Shown here: positions 9,863 to 18,074 of the stretch, in pieces | How the letters are laid out: every line of letters starts with the position of its first letter | Numbering within the stretch: position 1 is the first letter of the stretch | Assembly: GCA_950096985.1 (NCBI GenBank) | Contig: CATNBA010000003.1 | Coordinates: 1-64,000 of the forward strand | Direction: 5' to 3' | DNA: 64,000 bases | Source of the DNA: an uncultured Candidatus Melainabacteria bacterium | GTDB taxonomy: Bacteria; Cyanobacteriota; Vampirovibrionia; Gastranaerophilales; Gastranaerophilaceae | Made by a program: the position numbers and the translations under genes | Notes under the pieces: model-generated | Told to the model about the DNA's origin: nothing | What the model saw: only the letters and a program-made list of their open reading frames with translations | Databases searched by the model: none

Positions 9863-10210
9863 ATGAGTACATACTTAGTAAATTTCATAGTTTATACAAC
9901 GGCAATGATTGGAATTATTTTCCTTGCCGTTCTTGTGTATAAAAAATTCTCTTGCAATTCTGTTTCAAAATCACAGTTTTTGAATGTTGAAGATTGCATA
10001 AGCCTTGCTCCGCGTAAAAATCTTTATGTTGTAAGAGCGGGTAATGAGAGATTTTTGGTGGCATCAGATGCTGAAAGAACTTCATTGATCTCAAAATTGG
10101 ACGGTAATGAAACTCCTGCGGTTTCTGTAGATGAACTTCCATCAATTGTGAACTTTCAAAGACCGAACGGTTCTAAAAAGGTTTTCAAAAATATAGTAAA
10201 TAATTTATAA
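9863..10210 (+). CDS. fliO: FliO-like export-gate assembly protein
   Basis: The 115-residue protein has one N-terminal membrane helix (about residues 8-27) and a small cytoplasmic domain with ISLAPRKNLYVVRAGNERFLV, the usual FliO pattern. FliO helps assemble the FliP ring of the flagellar export gate. It begins 11 nt after the FliM/FliN fusion with AAGGAGAAT as ribosome site and is followed by fliP. FliO is poorly conserved, so position contributes much to this call. Confidence 0.75.
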   Translation: MSTYLVNFIVYTTAMIGIIFLAVLVYKKFSCNSVSKSQFLNVEDCISLAPRKNLYVVRAGNERFLVASDAERTSLISKLDGNETPAVSVDELPSIVNFQRPNGSKKVFKNIVNNL

Positions 10211-10225
10211 GGATTAATATAAATA

Positions 10226-10867
10226 ATGGATACAATAATTAAGGATATGAACCCGGTATTGCAAATGCTGATAGTTATGACGGTTTTTTCGTTATTACCG
10301 TTGGTATTTTGCTGTATGACAAGTTTTTTGAGGTTTGTTATAGTATTTTCAATGCTTAAAACAGCGATGGGTACACAACAAGTGCCGCCGTCTGTTGTAA
10401 TCGTCGGACTTGCAATGATTTTGACATTTTATACTATGGGCGGTACTTTCCAGAAAATGTATGAAATGGGTTCTGTTCCTTATCAAAAAAATCAGAATAT
10501 TGTTGAGGCGATAAACGAGGGGTCAAAACCTTTAAAAGAATTTATGTTGAAACAGACAAGAGAAAGCGATATTGCGTTTTTTGTCCAGATGTCGAAAGGT
10601 GAAGCACCTGCAAATCCTGAGGAACTTACAGTATGGCAGGTTGCGCCCGCATATATTATCAGTGAATTGAAAACAGCATTTGAAATCGGTTTTATCATCT
10701 TTGTACCGTTTATTGTATTAGACCTTGTTGTTGCAAATATTTTGCTTGCATTAGGTATGTTCATGTTGTCGCCTACAATTATTTCAATGCCGTTTAAACT
10801 GCTGATATTTATTGCTGTAGACGGTTGGGCGCTTATAGTTCAGGGTCTTGTGACGAGTTACAACTAA
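10226..10867 (+). CDS. fliP: Flagellar/type III export gate protein FliP
   Basis: The 213-residue protein carries the hallmark FLRFVIVFSMLKTAMGTQQVPP (positions 29-50), EIGFIIFVPFIVLDLVVANIL and the C-terminal hydrophobic pair. FliP forms the pentameric core of the export gate in the inner membrane. It is shorter than many homologues because the cleavable leader is missing. It lies in the order fliO-fliP-fliQ-fliR, standard for flagellar loci. Confidence 0.95.
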   Translation: MDTIIKDMNPVLQMLIVMTVFSLLPLVFCCMTSFLRFVIVFSMLKTAMGTQQVPPSVVIVGLAMILTFYTMGGTFQKMYEMGSVPYQKNQNIVEAINEGSKPLKEFMLKQTRESDIAFFVQMSKGEAPANPEELTVWQVAPAYIISELKTAFEIGFIIFVPFIVLDLVVANILLALGMFMLSPTIISMPFKLLIFIAVDGWALIVQGLVTSYN

Positions 10868-10890
10868 GGTATTTGAGAGAGGACGAAAAA

Positions 10891-11379
10891 ATGGAAGTAA
10901 TGATTGAATATTTAGCAAAAGGATTTTTATTAATGCTTTCTATTTCTATGCCTTGTGTACTTGTTGCTGCGGGTATCGGTCTTGTTGTCGGTATTTTGCA
11001 GGCGGTAACTCAGGTTCAGGAACAAACAATTGCGGCTGCTCCGAAAATTTTGGGTGTATTTTTGGTAATCATTATTGGCGGTATAGGTTTTATCAACCTT
11101 TTAAAAGGTTTTGTTATTGACGGTATGTCAATGGCGTTCAATCTTGTATCAAAAAATGATACATACGTTTTGCCTGCTGATTATTACAAATATACAAGTC
11201 CCTTTGAACACGAAATGTCTGACAAGTTTAATAACCAGCCGACAATTAATGAGATTATGAAAAACCCGGGAAAAGTTCCGTTTATCGATAATCAGCAAAA
11301 GACTAAATATATTCCAAGTCCGCAGACACCAATGCCTAAGCCTGATTTTGTAGAAACTAATAAAATATTGGGGAGATAG
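10891..11379 (+). CDS. fliQ: Export gate protein FliQ with a C-terminal extension
   Basis: The first 90 residues are FliQ, with two membrane hairpins and GLVVGILQAVTQVQEQTI. The protein is 162 residues rather than the usual 85-95. The additional 70 residues are hydrophilic and proline-rich (IPSPQTPMPKPDF) and have no recognisable domain. ATG 10891 has a GAGAGAGGA ribosome site; an upstream frame overlapping fliP is spurious. FliQ joins FliP and FliR in the export gate. The stop is immediately followed by the fliR ATG. Confidence 0.92.
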   Translation: MEVMIEYLAKGFLLMLSISMPCVLVAAGIGLVVGILQAVTQVQEQTIAAAPKILGVFLVIIIGGIGFINLLKGFVIDGMSMAFNLVSKNDTYVLPADYYKYTSPFEHEMSDKFNNQPTINEIMKNPGKVPFIDNQQKTKYIPSPQTPMPKPDFVETNKILGR

Positions 11380-12159
11380 ATGGAGCAAATTTTTTCAGAA
11401 TTAATGAAAATGTTTCCTATGATGAACGCTTATCTGGCGGGCGGTATTTTTATATTTGCAAGACTTTTAGGCTTTTTTAGATTTGCTCCTGTATTTAACA
11501 GAAAAGAAATGCCCGGGATGGTAAAGATTGCACTTGTATTGCTTTTGACTATTGTTTTAACAGGTGTTATCAAGCCTGAGGTAACGATTATTGATAACTC
11601 GTTTATGCTTTCGCTTGTATTGAATATGGTTGTCGGGGCAATGCTCGGGTATGTTGCGCAATTAATTCTTCTTGCTATTGATGCGGGCGGTGACATGGTA
11701 AATATGCAAATGGGTCTTTCATCAGCTATGGTTTTAGATCCTACTACATCTTCACAAGTTTCGATTGTGGGTAAATTATTTTCATTTATGGGACTAATAA
11801 TTTTTATGCAGTTAGGCGGTGTTTACTGGCTTTTAAATGCATTAATTCACAGTTTTGAAGTATTCCCATTGGATGGGACTTTAATCCCGTTGGCAGAGCT
11901 TGTGAACTTGGATTACGTTGTAAAAATGTCATCAAATGTATTGTATATGGGATTGCAGATTGCATCTCCGATTTTGCTTGCAACATTGGGGCAGGATATT
12001 ATTTTGGGTGTAATCTCAAAAACAGCACCTCAGGTAAACGTATTCCAATTAAGCTTCTTGTTCAAACCGGTTTTGGGCGCGGCGATAATGATATGGATTT
12101 TGCCGATGCTTGTGAATATTATAACTGATTATTTTATTTCGTATTCTCATATTGTTTGA
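11380..12159 (+). CDS. fliR: Export gate protein FliR
   Basis: This 259-residue multi-pass protein has FARLLGFFRFAPVFNRKEMPG near its start, GGDMVNMQMGLSSAMVLDP in the middle and a hydrophobic C-terminus, as in FliR. It completes the FliPQR export gate. The start codon abuts the fliQ stop, so translation is coupled. flhB and flhA, which often follow, are not in this window; the next feature is an accessory patch. Confidence 0.95.
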   Translation: MEQIFSELMKMFPMMNAYLAGGIFIFARLLGFFRFAPVFNRKEMPGMVKIALVLLLTIVLTGVIKPEVTIIDNSFMLSLVLNMVVGAMLGYVAQLILLAIDAGGDMVNMQMGLSSAMVLDPTTSSQVSIVGKLFSFMGLIIFMQLGGVYWLLNALIHSFEVFPLDGTLIPLAELVNLDYVVKMSSNVLYMGLQIASPILLATLGQDIILGVISKTAPQVNVFQLSFLFKPVLGAAIMIWILPMLVNIITDYFISYSHIV

Positions 12160-12176
12160 GCAATCAAGAAGGGGAC

Positions 12177-12204
12177 TTGAAATCGCAAAAAAATATGTTA
12201 TAAT
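12177..12204 (+). promoter_or_regulatory. Promoter of a candidate antisense RNA
   Basis: TTGAAA at 12177-12182 and TATAAT at 12199-12204 are 16 nt apart. The predicted start near 12211 lies inside the 3' hairpin of the opposing peptide gene. Confidence 0.7.
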
Positions 12205-12248
12205 AAAAATAAGGGAGTTGGCTAAGCTCCAGATAAGCTTAACCAACT
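12203..12248 (-). terminator. Terminator of the small peptide transcript
   Basis: On the minus strand a 12-bp stem (arms 12237-12248 and 12216-12227, one G-U pair) is followed by CCCTTATTTTTATT. It lies just beyond the peptide stop. Confidence 0.75.
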
Positions 12249-12320
12249 GTTATCACCCCTTAATTGATTAATACTAAAATCAATCTGATTAAAAGCTCTA
12301 TTGCCAGTAGAGCTTTTTTA
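12211..12320 (+). ncRNA. Candidate antisense RNA to the 25-residue peptide gene
   Basis: A promoter at 12177-12204 and a terminator-like hairpin (AAAAGCTCTA with TAGAGCTTTTTT, 12291-12320) delimit an RNA of about 110 nt with no reading frame of its own. It is fully complementary to the 3' part of the peptide mRNA and most of its coding region. This is the arrangement of a type I antitoxin RNA. Transcription has not been shown. Confidence 0.55.
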
Positions 12321-12337
12321 ATTGCTCTTAGTTTCAT
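12260..12337 (-). CDS. 25-residue hydrophobic cationic peptide, type I toxin-like
   Basis: ATG 12337 follows a near-perfect ribosome site (AAAGGAGGTT, 5-6 nt spacing). It encodes a basic start (MKLRAIKKALLA) and a Leu/Ile-rich end, the size and character of membrane-acting type I toxins. AACCTCC at 12385-12391 of the same transcript is fully complementary to the GGAGGTT ribosome site (12342-12348), so translation may be masked. The coding region doubles as the terminator of the opposing RNA. It lies downstream of the ribbon-helix-helix gene. A chance ORF is possible, but the second similar locus at 41.4 kb argues against that. Confidence 0.6.
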   Translation of the reverse strand: MKLRAIKKALLAIELLIRLILVLIN

Positions 12338-12408
12338 CTTTAACCTCCTTTCCGCCCATATTTATCACTATATGTTGTGACGTCGGAGGTTTTCAGGGCT
12401 GCCCTTAT

Positions 12409-12561
12409 TTATTTTTCGTGTTCTTCTATGTAATCGTTAATAAGTTTATTTGCTAGGTTGCTTGCAGAACGTTTTTCTTTATCTGCAAGTATTTTGAATT
12501 TTTCGAATGTTTCTTTTTCAATAATAACAACAAATCTATGTTTATCTTCTTTTATGACCAT
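12409..12561 (-). CDS. Ribbon-helix-helix (Arc/CopG-type) small DNA-binding protein
   Basis: The 50-residue frame starts at ATG 12561 and reads as a short beta strand (HRFVVIIEKETFEKF) followed by two helices (KRSASNLANKLINDYI), the Arc/CopG fold. Such proteins bind operators as dimers and often regulate toxin-antitoxin or plasmid functions. Upstream and divergent is a palindromic region with GGTTTGCAAACC, a plausible operator. The 25-residue peptide gene lies 71 nt downstream on the same strand, so the two may share a transcript. Confidence 0.75.
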   Translation of the reverse strand: MVIKEDKHRFVVIIEKETFEKFKILADKEKRSASNLANKLINDYIEEHEK

Positions 12562-12659
12562 TGCAAACCTCTTGTACTATATTTGTAAACCTATGTAAAA
12601 TATTACAATTAAATGCTGGACATTTCAATTGCAAAGGGTTTATAATAGGTTTGCAAACC
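12561..12659. promoter_or_regulatory. Shared operator region between divergent small genes
   Basis: A perfect 12-bp palindrome GGTTTGCAAACC lies at 12648-12659. Related half-sites TTGCAAACCT (12561-12570) and TTTGTAAACCT (12581-12591) lie next to the ribbon-helix-helix start. A TATAAT lies at 12641-12646. Repeated half-sites between divergent genes suggest autoregulation by the ribbon-helix-helix protein. Confidence 0.6.
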
Positions 12660-12674
12660 AAAAGGGAGACCCAC

Positions 12675-12893
12675 ATGATTGATTACGAAAATATGGATGA
12701 TTTGATTGATGTTGATGACAAGACAAAATTGAAAATTGTTAAAAGAGAGATTAAAAAGATTGTTTATATGAACAATTTGTTATACCACGCACTTCATTAT
12801 TACGAAATAGAGGATGTTTTTGAAGCATATATATATGCCACGAAGCTTATTGGTTCTGCTGCGTGGCATATTAGAAAAATGTTTCCGTATTAA
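12675..12893 (+). CDS. Small acidic protein, divergent from the ribbon-helix-helix gene
   Basis: ATG 12675 has AAAGGGAG 7 nt upstream; the longer frame starting at 12561 runs through the operator and is rejected. The 72-residue product is acidic at the N-terminus (ENMDDLIDVDDKTKL), then helical with aromatic residues (YHALHYYEIEDVFEAYIYA). No family was recognised. The shared operator suggests it is the target or partner of the ribbon-helix-helix protein. It ends 4 nt from the convergent ftsH. Confidence 0.6.
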   Translation: MIDYENMDDLIDVDDKTKLKIVKREIKKIVYMNNLLYHALHYYEIEDVFEAYIYATKLIGSAAWHIRKMFPY

Positions 12894-12897
12894 TGGG

Positions 12898-14784
12898 TTA
12901 CGCTTGACGTACCCTATTCATAATCTCTTCAAATTCTTTATCTTCGATAGTTTCTTTGTCGAGAAGTTCTTTTGCAATCGCCTCAAGGATATCGCGATTT
13001 TCGCTCAACAGGCGTTTTGCCTCTTCGTATTTTTCATCAACTATGCGTTTCATTTCTTCGTCGATTTCAAACGCTACCTGTTCGGAATAATCCTTCTGGT
13101 GTCCGAAATCTCTGCCCATAAACACATTTTCCTGATTTTTACCGTATGCCATGTTGCCCAATTTGTCAGACATACCCCAGGCTGTAACCATTTTTCTTGC
13201 GATATTTGTTACGTTGATTAAATCCTGTGATGCGCCTGTAGAAACGCGGTCTTTACCGTAAATAATTTCTTCTGCAGCACGTCCGCCGAGTGATACGGTA
13301 ATCTGTGCAAGAAGTTTTGCTTTATTGGTGTGAACTTTTTCATCTTTAGGTTTTGTCCACGTTACACCGAGTGCGTATCCGCGAGGGATGATTGAAACCT
13401 TATGAAGTTCGTCAGCGTCTTTCAAAAGTTTGGCAAGAAGTGCATGACCGACTTCGTGGTAAGAAGTTAATTCTTTATCCTCATCTGTCATTACTTTGCT
13501 TTTCTTTTCAATACCTGCAATAACTCTGTCGATTGAATTATCAATATCATCCATTGAAATCAAATCTTTATTGTTTCGTGCAGCAAGCAGTGCCGCCTCG
13601 TTAAGCAAGTTTTGCAAATCTGCGCCAGTAAAGCCTGGTGTACGTTTTGCAAGTGTTTTTAAATCAACTGCTTCATCAAGTTTTTTATTTTTAGCGTGAA
13701 CTTTCAAAATCTGTTCTCTGCCTCGAACGTCAGGTGCGTTAATATAAATCTGTCTGTCAAATCTGCCCGGTCTTAATAATGCGTTGTCCAAAATGTCAGG
13801 TCTGTTTGTTGCGGCGATTACAATAATATTTGTGTTTTCGTCAAAACCGTCCATTTCAACCAATAACTGGTTAAGTGTCTGTTCGCGTTCGTCGTGTCCG
13901 CCGCCCATACCTGCGCCGCGCTGTCTGCCAACCGCATCGATTTCGTCAATAAATATGATACAAGGCTGGTGTTTTTTAGCCTGTTCAAACAAATCTCTTA
14001 CACGGCTTGCACCTACACCCACAAACATTTCAACGAAATCTGAACCGCTGATTGAGAAAAACGGAACTCCTGCCTCTCCTGCAACGGCTTTTGCCATCAA
14101 GGTTTTACCTGTCCCGGGAGGACCTACGAGAAGTACGCCTTTTGGAATTTTTGCGCCTAATTTTATATATTTGTCGCCGTTTTTTAAAAAGTCAACGATT
14201 TCTTCAAGTTCTTTTTTCTCCTCATCAATGCCTGCAACATCTTTGAAAGTTGTTTTTACTTTGCTGTCGAGAAGCATTTTAGCTTTACTTTTACCAAAAG
14301 ACATTGCCTGTGACCCGCCTGCCTGAATACTTTTTGCCATAACTGCAAGAAATACCAAAAATAATATAGGCAGAAGAAGGAAACTTAAAGCACTGCCAAG
14401 AGCTTTTGAAGGGTCTGTTTCTCTTGTAACCTGAATGTCTGATTTGGAATTATCCAATCTTTTCATTAATTCAGGGTCATAAGCAGGGGTTAAAACTTTA
14501 TATTTCAAAGCAGGGGCTTTTACCTGAGGAATTCCAAACGGGTTGTCCATTGTCGGAGCTGTTGTCGGTTTTTCCTGTTCTGGCTGATTTTTAGGTATTG
14601 CAATTAAAAAGTCATCTGCTTTTTCTACTCTGCTGAATTCACCGTTATCAAGTCTTTCAAGAAAATTTGAATAAGAAATTTCTTCAGTCTTCGTGGTGGG
14701 ACTTGACATCATAAATGATGATGCAAATGCAAGTATTACTATGCCTAAAACTATGTACATCCCTGCAAATTGATTTTTTTTCAT
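12898..14784 (-). CDS. ftsH: ATP-dependent zinc metalloprotease FtsH
   Basis: FtsH degrades damaged or regulatory membrane and cytosolic proteins. The 628-residue protein has two membrane helices (about residues 7-27 and 130-152), Walker A GPPGTGKT, Walker [11 protein letters not shown], the second region of homology [17 protein letters not shown] and the zinc site HEVGH. The N-terminal periplasmic part contains a proline-rich insert. ATG 14784 has GAAAGGG upstream. The gene appears monocistronic. Confidence 0.97.
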   Translation of the reverse strand: MKKNQFAGMYIVLGIVILAFASSFMMSSPTTKTEEISYSNFLERLDNGEFSRVEKADDFLIAIPKNQPEQEKPTTAPTMDNPFGIPQVKAPALKYKVLTPAYDPELMKRLDNSKSDIQVTRETDPSKALGSALSFLLLPILFLVFLAVMAKSIQAGGSQAMSFGKSKAKMLLDSKVKTTFKDVAGIDEEKKELEEIVDFLKNGDKYIKLGAKIPKGVLLVGPPGTGKTLMAKAVAGEAGVPFFSISGSDFVEMFVGVGASRVRDLFEQAKKHQPCIIFIDEIDAVGRQRGAGMGGGHDEREQTLNQLLVEMDGFDENTNIIVIAATNRPDILDNALLRPGRFDRQIYINAPDVRGREQILKVHAKNKKLDEAVDLKTLAKRTPGFTGADLQNLLNEAALLAARNNKDLISMDDIDNSIDRVIAGIEKKSKVMTDEDKELTSYHEVGHALLAKLLKDADELHKVSIIPRGYALGVTWTKPKDEKVHTNKAKLLAQITVSLGGRAAEEIIYGKDRVSTGASQDLINVTNIARKMVTAWGMSDKLGNMAYGKNQENVFMGRDFGHQKDYSEQVAFEIDEEMKRIVDEKYEEAKRLLSENRDILEAIAKELLDKETIEDKEFEEIMNRVRQA

Positions 14785-14943
14785 TAAAACGCCCTTTCTA
14801 TCTTATCGCCAAAGGTCAAAACCTCTGTGTTTTATTATAACTCAAAAATCAATGTTAGTGCTTTAAGAATTGTAAACAAAACTCTATATTGTGAAATCAG
14901 GTTTGTTCGGAATTTTTTATTTATACAGATGAGAGATAAAATT

Positions 14944-15111
14944 ATGAAAATTGTTGATTTTGAGAGTTTCAAAAAAAGTGTGAATAAATTAGATGAAATG
15001 GCAAAACCTGTGCAGCCAAAACTTAACACTGTTTTTCCTGATGAGACGGTTGCAGATAAAATGAAACGTTTTTTTGACGTTGCCGATGGAAATTCTATCT
15101 GGACGGATTAA
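14944..15111 (+). CDS. Small protein of unknown function
   Basis: ATG 14944 opens a 55-residue frame (starting MKIVDFESFKKSV) with GAGAG about 8 nt upstream. The product is charged, has no membrane segment and ends NSIWTD. It overlaps the end of the convergent exbD by 4 nt. No family was recognised, and the call rests on the frame, start context and clean spacing. Confidence 0.5.
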   Translation: MKIVDFESFKKSVNKLDEMAKPVQPKLNTVFPDETVADKMKRFFDVADGNSIWTD

Positions 15112-15500
15112 ATCTGATCAACAGAAATACTTGTTATTCCAGAATTCCTTGCGCTGTCCATAACTTTTACCATCGCACCGTGTGATGAATCAGCATCGGT
15201 TTTAATCAAAAGTCCGTCAGGATAGTTTTTTGCCTGTGATTTTATTGTATTTTCAAGTTTTGCAAGAGGAATTTCTTGTCCGTCAAGGTAAAAATTATCG
15301 CTTGCATCAACCATTATTGTCATAATTTTGGTTTCTTTATTTTTAACCTGTTCTTCTGCAACATTTTCCGGAACAGTAAGATTTAACCCCTGCTGATCAA
15401 GCATTGGAGCAATTACCATCATAATGATTAACAGAACAAGAAAAATATCTGTTAAAGGTGTTATATTTATTTCGTTGAATGAATCTCTGTTTCGTCCCAT
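15108..15500 (-). CDS. exbD: ExbD/TolR family protein (second copy)
   Basis: The 130-residue protein starts NEINITPLTDIFLVLLIIMMV, the single membrane helix of ExbD/TolR with its conserved Asp, and has a periplasmic domain ending SISVDQI. With ExbB it converts proton flow into movement of TonB or a Tol partner. It is the last gene of a tonB-exbB-exbD-exbD cluster, 9 nt after the first exbD. Two different exbD copies in tandem suggest a mixed complex or partner-specific versions. Confidence 0.9.
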   Translation of the reverse strand: MGRNRDSFNEINITPLTDIFLVLLIIMMVIAPMLDQQGLNLTVPENVAEEQVKNKETKIMTIMVDASDNFYLDGQEIPLAKLENTIKSQAKNYPDGLLIKTDADSSHGAMVKVMDSARNSGITSISVDQI

Positions 15501-15509
15501 TATTATTTT

Positions 15510-15956
15510 TTATCCTTCTTGGTTTTTTAATTTTTCTTGTTCTTTTTTACTCAATGGTTCGCCTGCTACGATAAGTTTTTTATATTCCGCATCCTGTGCA
15601 GAATTCATAATTTCCATAATCTTGGCACTTTTAACCTTTTCATCAGCTTTTACTACAAGTTCGGGTTTTTCAAGCTGTTCTTTTAGGGCAACGAGTTCCG
15701 ATACTAAATTTTCTTCCGTAACGGGATTGCCGTTAAGATACATGCTGCCCTCTTTTGTAACCGATACGGTTGCATTTCTTTGTTCTATAGTTACACCGCT
15801 GTTAATCTCAGGCATTGCAATAGAAGTGTCATTTGATTGAAAAGTCGGTGCAACAACCATCATTATAATTAACAGAACTAAGAAAATATCTGTCAACGGA
15901 GTTATATTGATTTCTGTAAAAAGAGCCTCTTTGCCCTTGTTTGTTTTCATTGCCAT
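15510..15956 (-). CDS. exbD: ExbD/TolR family protein (first copy)
   Basis: The protein of about 148 residues shows TEINITPLTDIFLVLLIIMM, matching the ExbD membrane helix and its essential Asp, and a charged periplasmic tail. The start is uncertain: ATG at 15956, 15950 or 15998 are possible and none has a clear ribosome site; a TTG at 16022 is less likely. It follows exbB and precedes a second exbD. Confidence 0.88.
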   Translation of the reverse strand: MAMKTNKGKEALFTEINITPLTDIFLVLLIIMMVVAPTFQSNDTSIAMPEINSGVTIEQRNATVSVTKEGSMYLNGNPVTEENLVSELVALKEQLEKPELVVKADEKVKSAKIMEIMNSAQDAEYKKLIVAGEPLSKKEQEKLKNQEG

Positions 15957-16098
15957 TTTTTCAACACAGCTTACGGTTTCGCATAAGCCGCCTTTCATAT
16001 TTTTTTGTATGTATTTAGCCAATTTTGGTGTTATAGGCTTTGTTTGGTCAACGCACTCGGTGCATTAGCAACCTCGCATCTGTTTTGTTTTCCCAACC

Positions 16099-16746
16099 CT
16101 ACAAGGAAATATTAGCATTGCTTGGAGTTGTTGATTCATCATTTGAATCTACAAAGCTCAAGAACAATAATTTGATTAACTGGAAATCATCTTCATAGCG
16201 TTTTACAATTGATTGGAATGAGTTGTAGAAGATTACCGCTACAATCGCAACACCAAGACCGAAGGCTGTGGCAATCAATGCTGATGCGATACCTGATGCA
16301 ACAGCTGCTGATTGGTTTCCTTGTGCCGCTAAATCCTGGAATGTGAAAAGAATTCTTACAACAGTACCGAACAAACCTAAGAACGGAGCAACGCCGCCGA
16401 TTGTACCGAGAATTGTCAAGTGGCTTTCAAGTTTTCTTGTAGCTAATGATGCTGCAATGTCAAATGAACGTGAAAATCCGTTTTTTTGTTCAGAAAAAAT
16501 TCTGACAGCTTCTTCGGTTACTTCACCGATTACACCACCGCATTGGATTGCAAGATTTTGAGCTCCGTCTAAATTATTTTTCACCAATTCTTTTTGTAAT
16601 CTTGGAATAAATAACACTACATCTCTTTTGTTTTTCTTGTAGAAAGAAAATCTGTTCATAACAACAGCCACTACCAGAATTGAACAGACCAATATCGGTA
16701 ATAATACAGGCCAGTCCATTGCAATTGATTGTAATAATAGTTCCAT
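16099..16746 (-). CDS. exbB: ExbB/TolQ/MotA-family proton channel
   Basis: The 215-residue protein has three membrane segments (about residues 15-33, 110-135 and 155-177) and the family motif TIGGVAPFLGLFGTVVRILF. A second block, SGIASALIATAFGLGVAI, also matches ExbB/TolQ. The ribosome site AAGAGGA precedes ATG 16746. It lies between tonB and two exbD genes and should power the TonB protein by proton flow. Confidence 0.92.
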   Translation of the reverse strand: MELLLQSIAMDWPVLLPILVCSILVVAVVMNRFSFYKKNKRDVVLFIPRLQKELVKNNLDGAQNLAIQCGGVIGEVTEEAVRIFSEQKNGFSRSFDIAASLATRKLESHLTILGTIGGVAPFLGLFGTVVRILFTFQDLAAQGNQSAAVASGIASALIATAFGLGVAIVAVIFYNSFQSIVKRYEDDFQLIKLLFLSFVDSNDESTTPSNANISL

Positions 16747-16770
16747 AATTTTTTATCCTCTTTTCTGCTT

Positions 16771-16838
16771 GTATTTTGTGTTTGCCTCAAAAGTTTATAC
16801 AAAATCTAATGTGGCGGATGGAACGGCTACGTTCCCTA
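16771..16838 (-). repeat. Double-hairpin repeat, copy at the tonB stop codon
   Basis: On the minus strand the tonB stop TAG opens the element. A GGAAC-GTAGCC-GTTCC hairpin is followed by ATCCGCCACATTAGATTTTG, which matches copies at 40.1, 46.6 and 34.4 kb. The stem differs from the 40.1-kb copy by a paired change, evidence for a conserved RNA or DNA structure. Confidence 0.75.
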
Positions 16839-18005
16839 GTTGTATCCTGATGCCCCGAATACGTTATAGTCAAACGTAAACTGAATATCTATACTTTGTC
16901 CTTTAAATTCGGCAGGCAGCGGTCTGAAAGGTGCTGTTGCCTGTACTGCATTAATTGCGGCTTTATCCGCTCCTGGAAGTCCCGAAGATTTAAATACACT
17001 GCAAGATAATAATCTGCCGTCTTTTGCAATTTTAAATAACAGAACAACACGTTTACTTTCGTTGCCCTTTGGCGGATCCCAGTTCATTTTTATACGTCTT
17101 TGCAAATCTCTCATGTATGGACCGAAATCAGGTTCTCTGATTGCATCAATGCCCGGTCTGCCGTTGGGATTTCCCGGTCCCGGATTGCCTACACCGCCGG
17201 TTCCGCCGCCGCCTGTACCTTTAGCTAATTTACTGCCTGAGCCGCCTGTCGGTGCAAGTGAAGGTCCGGGTGCATATTTTCCTGCTGATGAGCCGGATGT
17301 TGAACCTCCGCCTTTTGCAGAAGTTCCTGAGCCGCTGATTGGACCTGTTGTATATCTGCCTGTACCTGTTCCACCTTTTGGTACGGGAACGGTAAATGGT
17401 GATGTCGGTTTTACTGCCGGTTTTGGAGTATTTGGCGGTTTTATTGACGGACGAGCTGTTGGTGGTGCGGGTTTAGCCTGTTGCGGCTTTTGCACCTGCT
17501 GTGGAGCTTGTGTTGGTTTTTGAGCTTGTTTTGGCTGCTGTTGCGCCTGTTGAACCATTTTTTGTATAGGATTCTGTTTTACAGGCTGTTGTTTAGCCGG
17601 CTGTTTAGAAGGCTGTGATGCCTTTTGTTGTGCTCCCGGTGCAGCTGAAGGCATAGAAACTTTTCTTTTCGGGTCGTGATGACCTCCCGCGCGAGAGTTT
17701 CTATCTGAACGGTAAGGTGTATTTTTATTAATAGGTGTGTCTTCTTTATCAACAAGCACAAATTCAATATCGTTCATTTTTGGTTTTGGTTTGTCAAATA
17801 AAGTGAAAGTAATTCCCATTAATGCCAAAATAACAGTTATAAGCCATACCAGAGCAGGCACTGTAATGTGTAAACCTGTTGAGATTGCAAAAGATTTTTG
17901 CATACTCAATTCTTCGTCGTTTTTCAAAACGGCGGGTGTTGTATAACCTGTATTTTGTTCATCTTCTTCTATAATATTATCTGTATATTTCCCGATTAAG
18001 GACAT
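16836..18005 (-). CDS. tonB: TonB/TolA-like energy transducer
   Basis: The 389-residue protein has a membrane anchor at about residues 43-65, a long Pro/Gln/Lys linker (about 90-190), a Gly/Ser-rich region (about 200-280) and a C-terminal TonB domain (DLQRRIKMNWDPP ... VVLLFKIAKDGRL ... FRPLPAEF). It spans the periplasm and passes energy from ExbBD to outer-membrane proteins. ATG 18005 is chosen over a TTG at 18035. No outer-membrane receptor is nearby, so the substrate is unknown. Confidence 0.88.
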   Translation of the reverse strand: MSLIGKYTDNIIEEDEQNTGYTTPAVLKNDEELSMQKSFAISTGLHITVPALVWLITVILALMGITFTLFDKPKPKMNDIEFVLVDKEDTPINKNTPYRSDRNSRAGGHHDPKRKVSMPSAAPGAQQKASQPSKQPAKQQPVKQNPIQKMVQQAQQQPKQAQKPTQAPQQVQKPQQAKPAPPTARPSIKPPNTPKPAVKPTSPFTVPVPKGGTGTGRYTTGPISGSGTSAKGGGSTSGSSAGKYAPGPSLAPTGGSGSKLAKGTGGGGTGGVGNPGPGNPNGRPGIDAIREPDFGPYMRDLQRRIKMNWDPPKGNESKRVVLLFKIAKDGRLLSCSVFKSSGLPGADKAAINAVQATAPFRPLPAEFKGQSIDIQFTFDYNVFGASGYN

Positions 18006-18074
18006 CTTTTTTCCCCAATGTCTGATATGTGACAATTTTATTTTAAAACAAAAATAAAATTATTACCCGATTTA

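Noticed and set aside
10825..10890. N-terminal extension of fliQ overlapping fliP
   Set aside because: It has no ribosome site and unrelated composition; ATG 10891 starts the FliQ domain.
12561..12893. 110-residue version of the small gene at 12675
   Set aside because: The extra N-terminus runs through the palindromic operator; ATG 12675 has the ribosome site.
17062..17523. Long open frame opposite tonB
   Set aside because: Its Pro/Gly/Val-rich product is the mirror of the Gly/Pro/Gln-rich tonB linker, a typical shadow frame.
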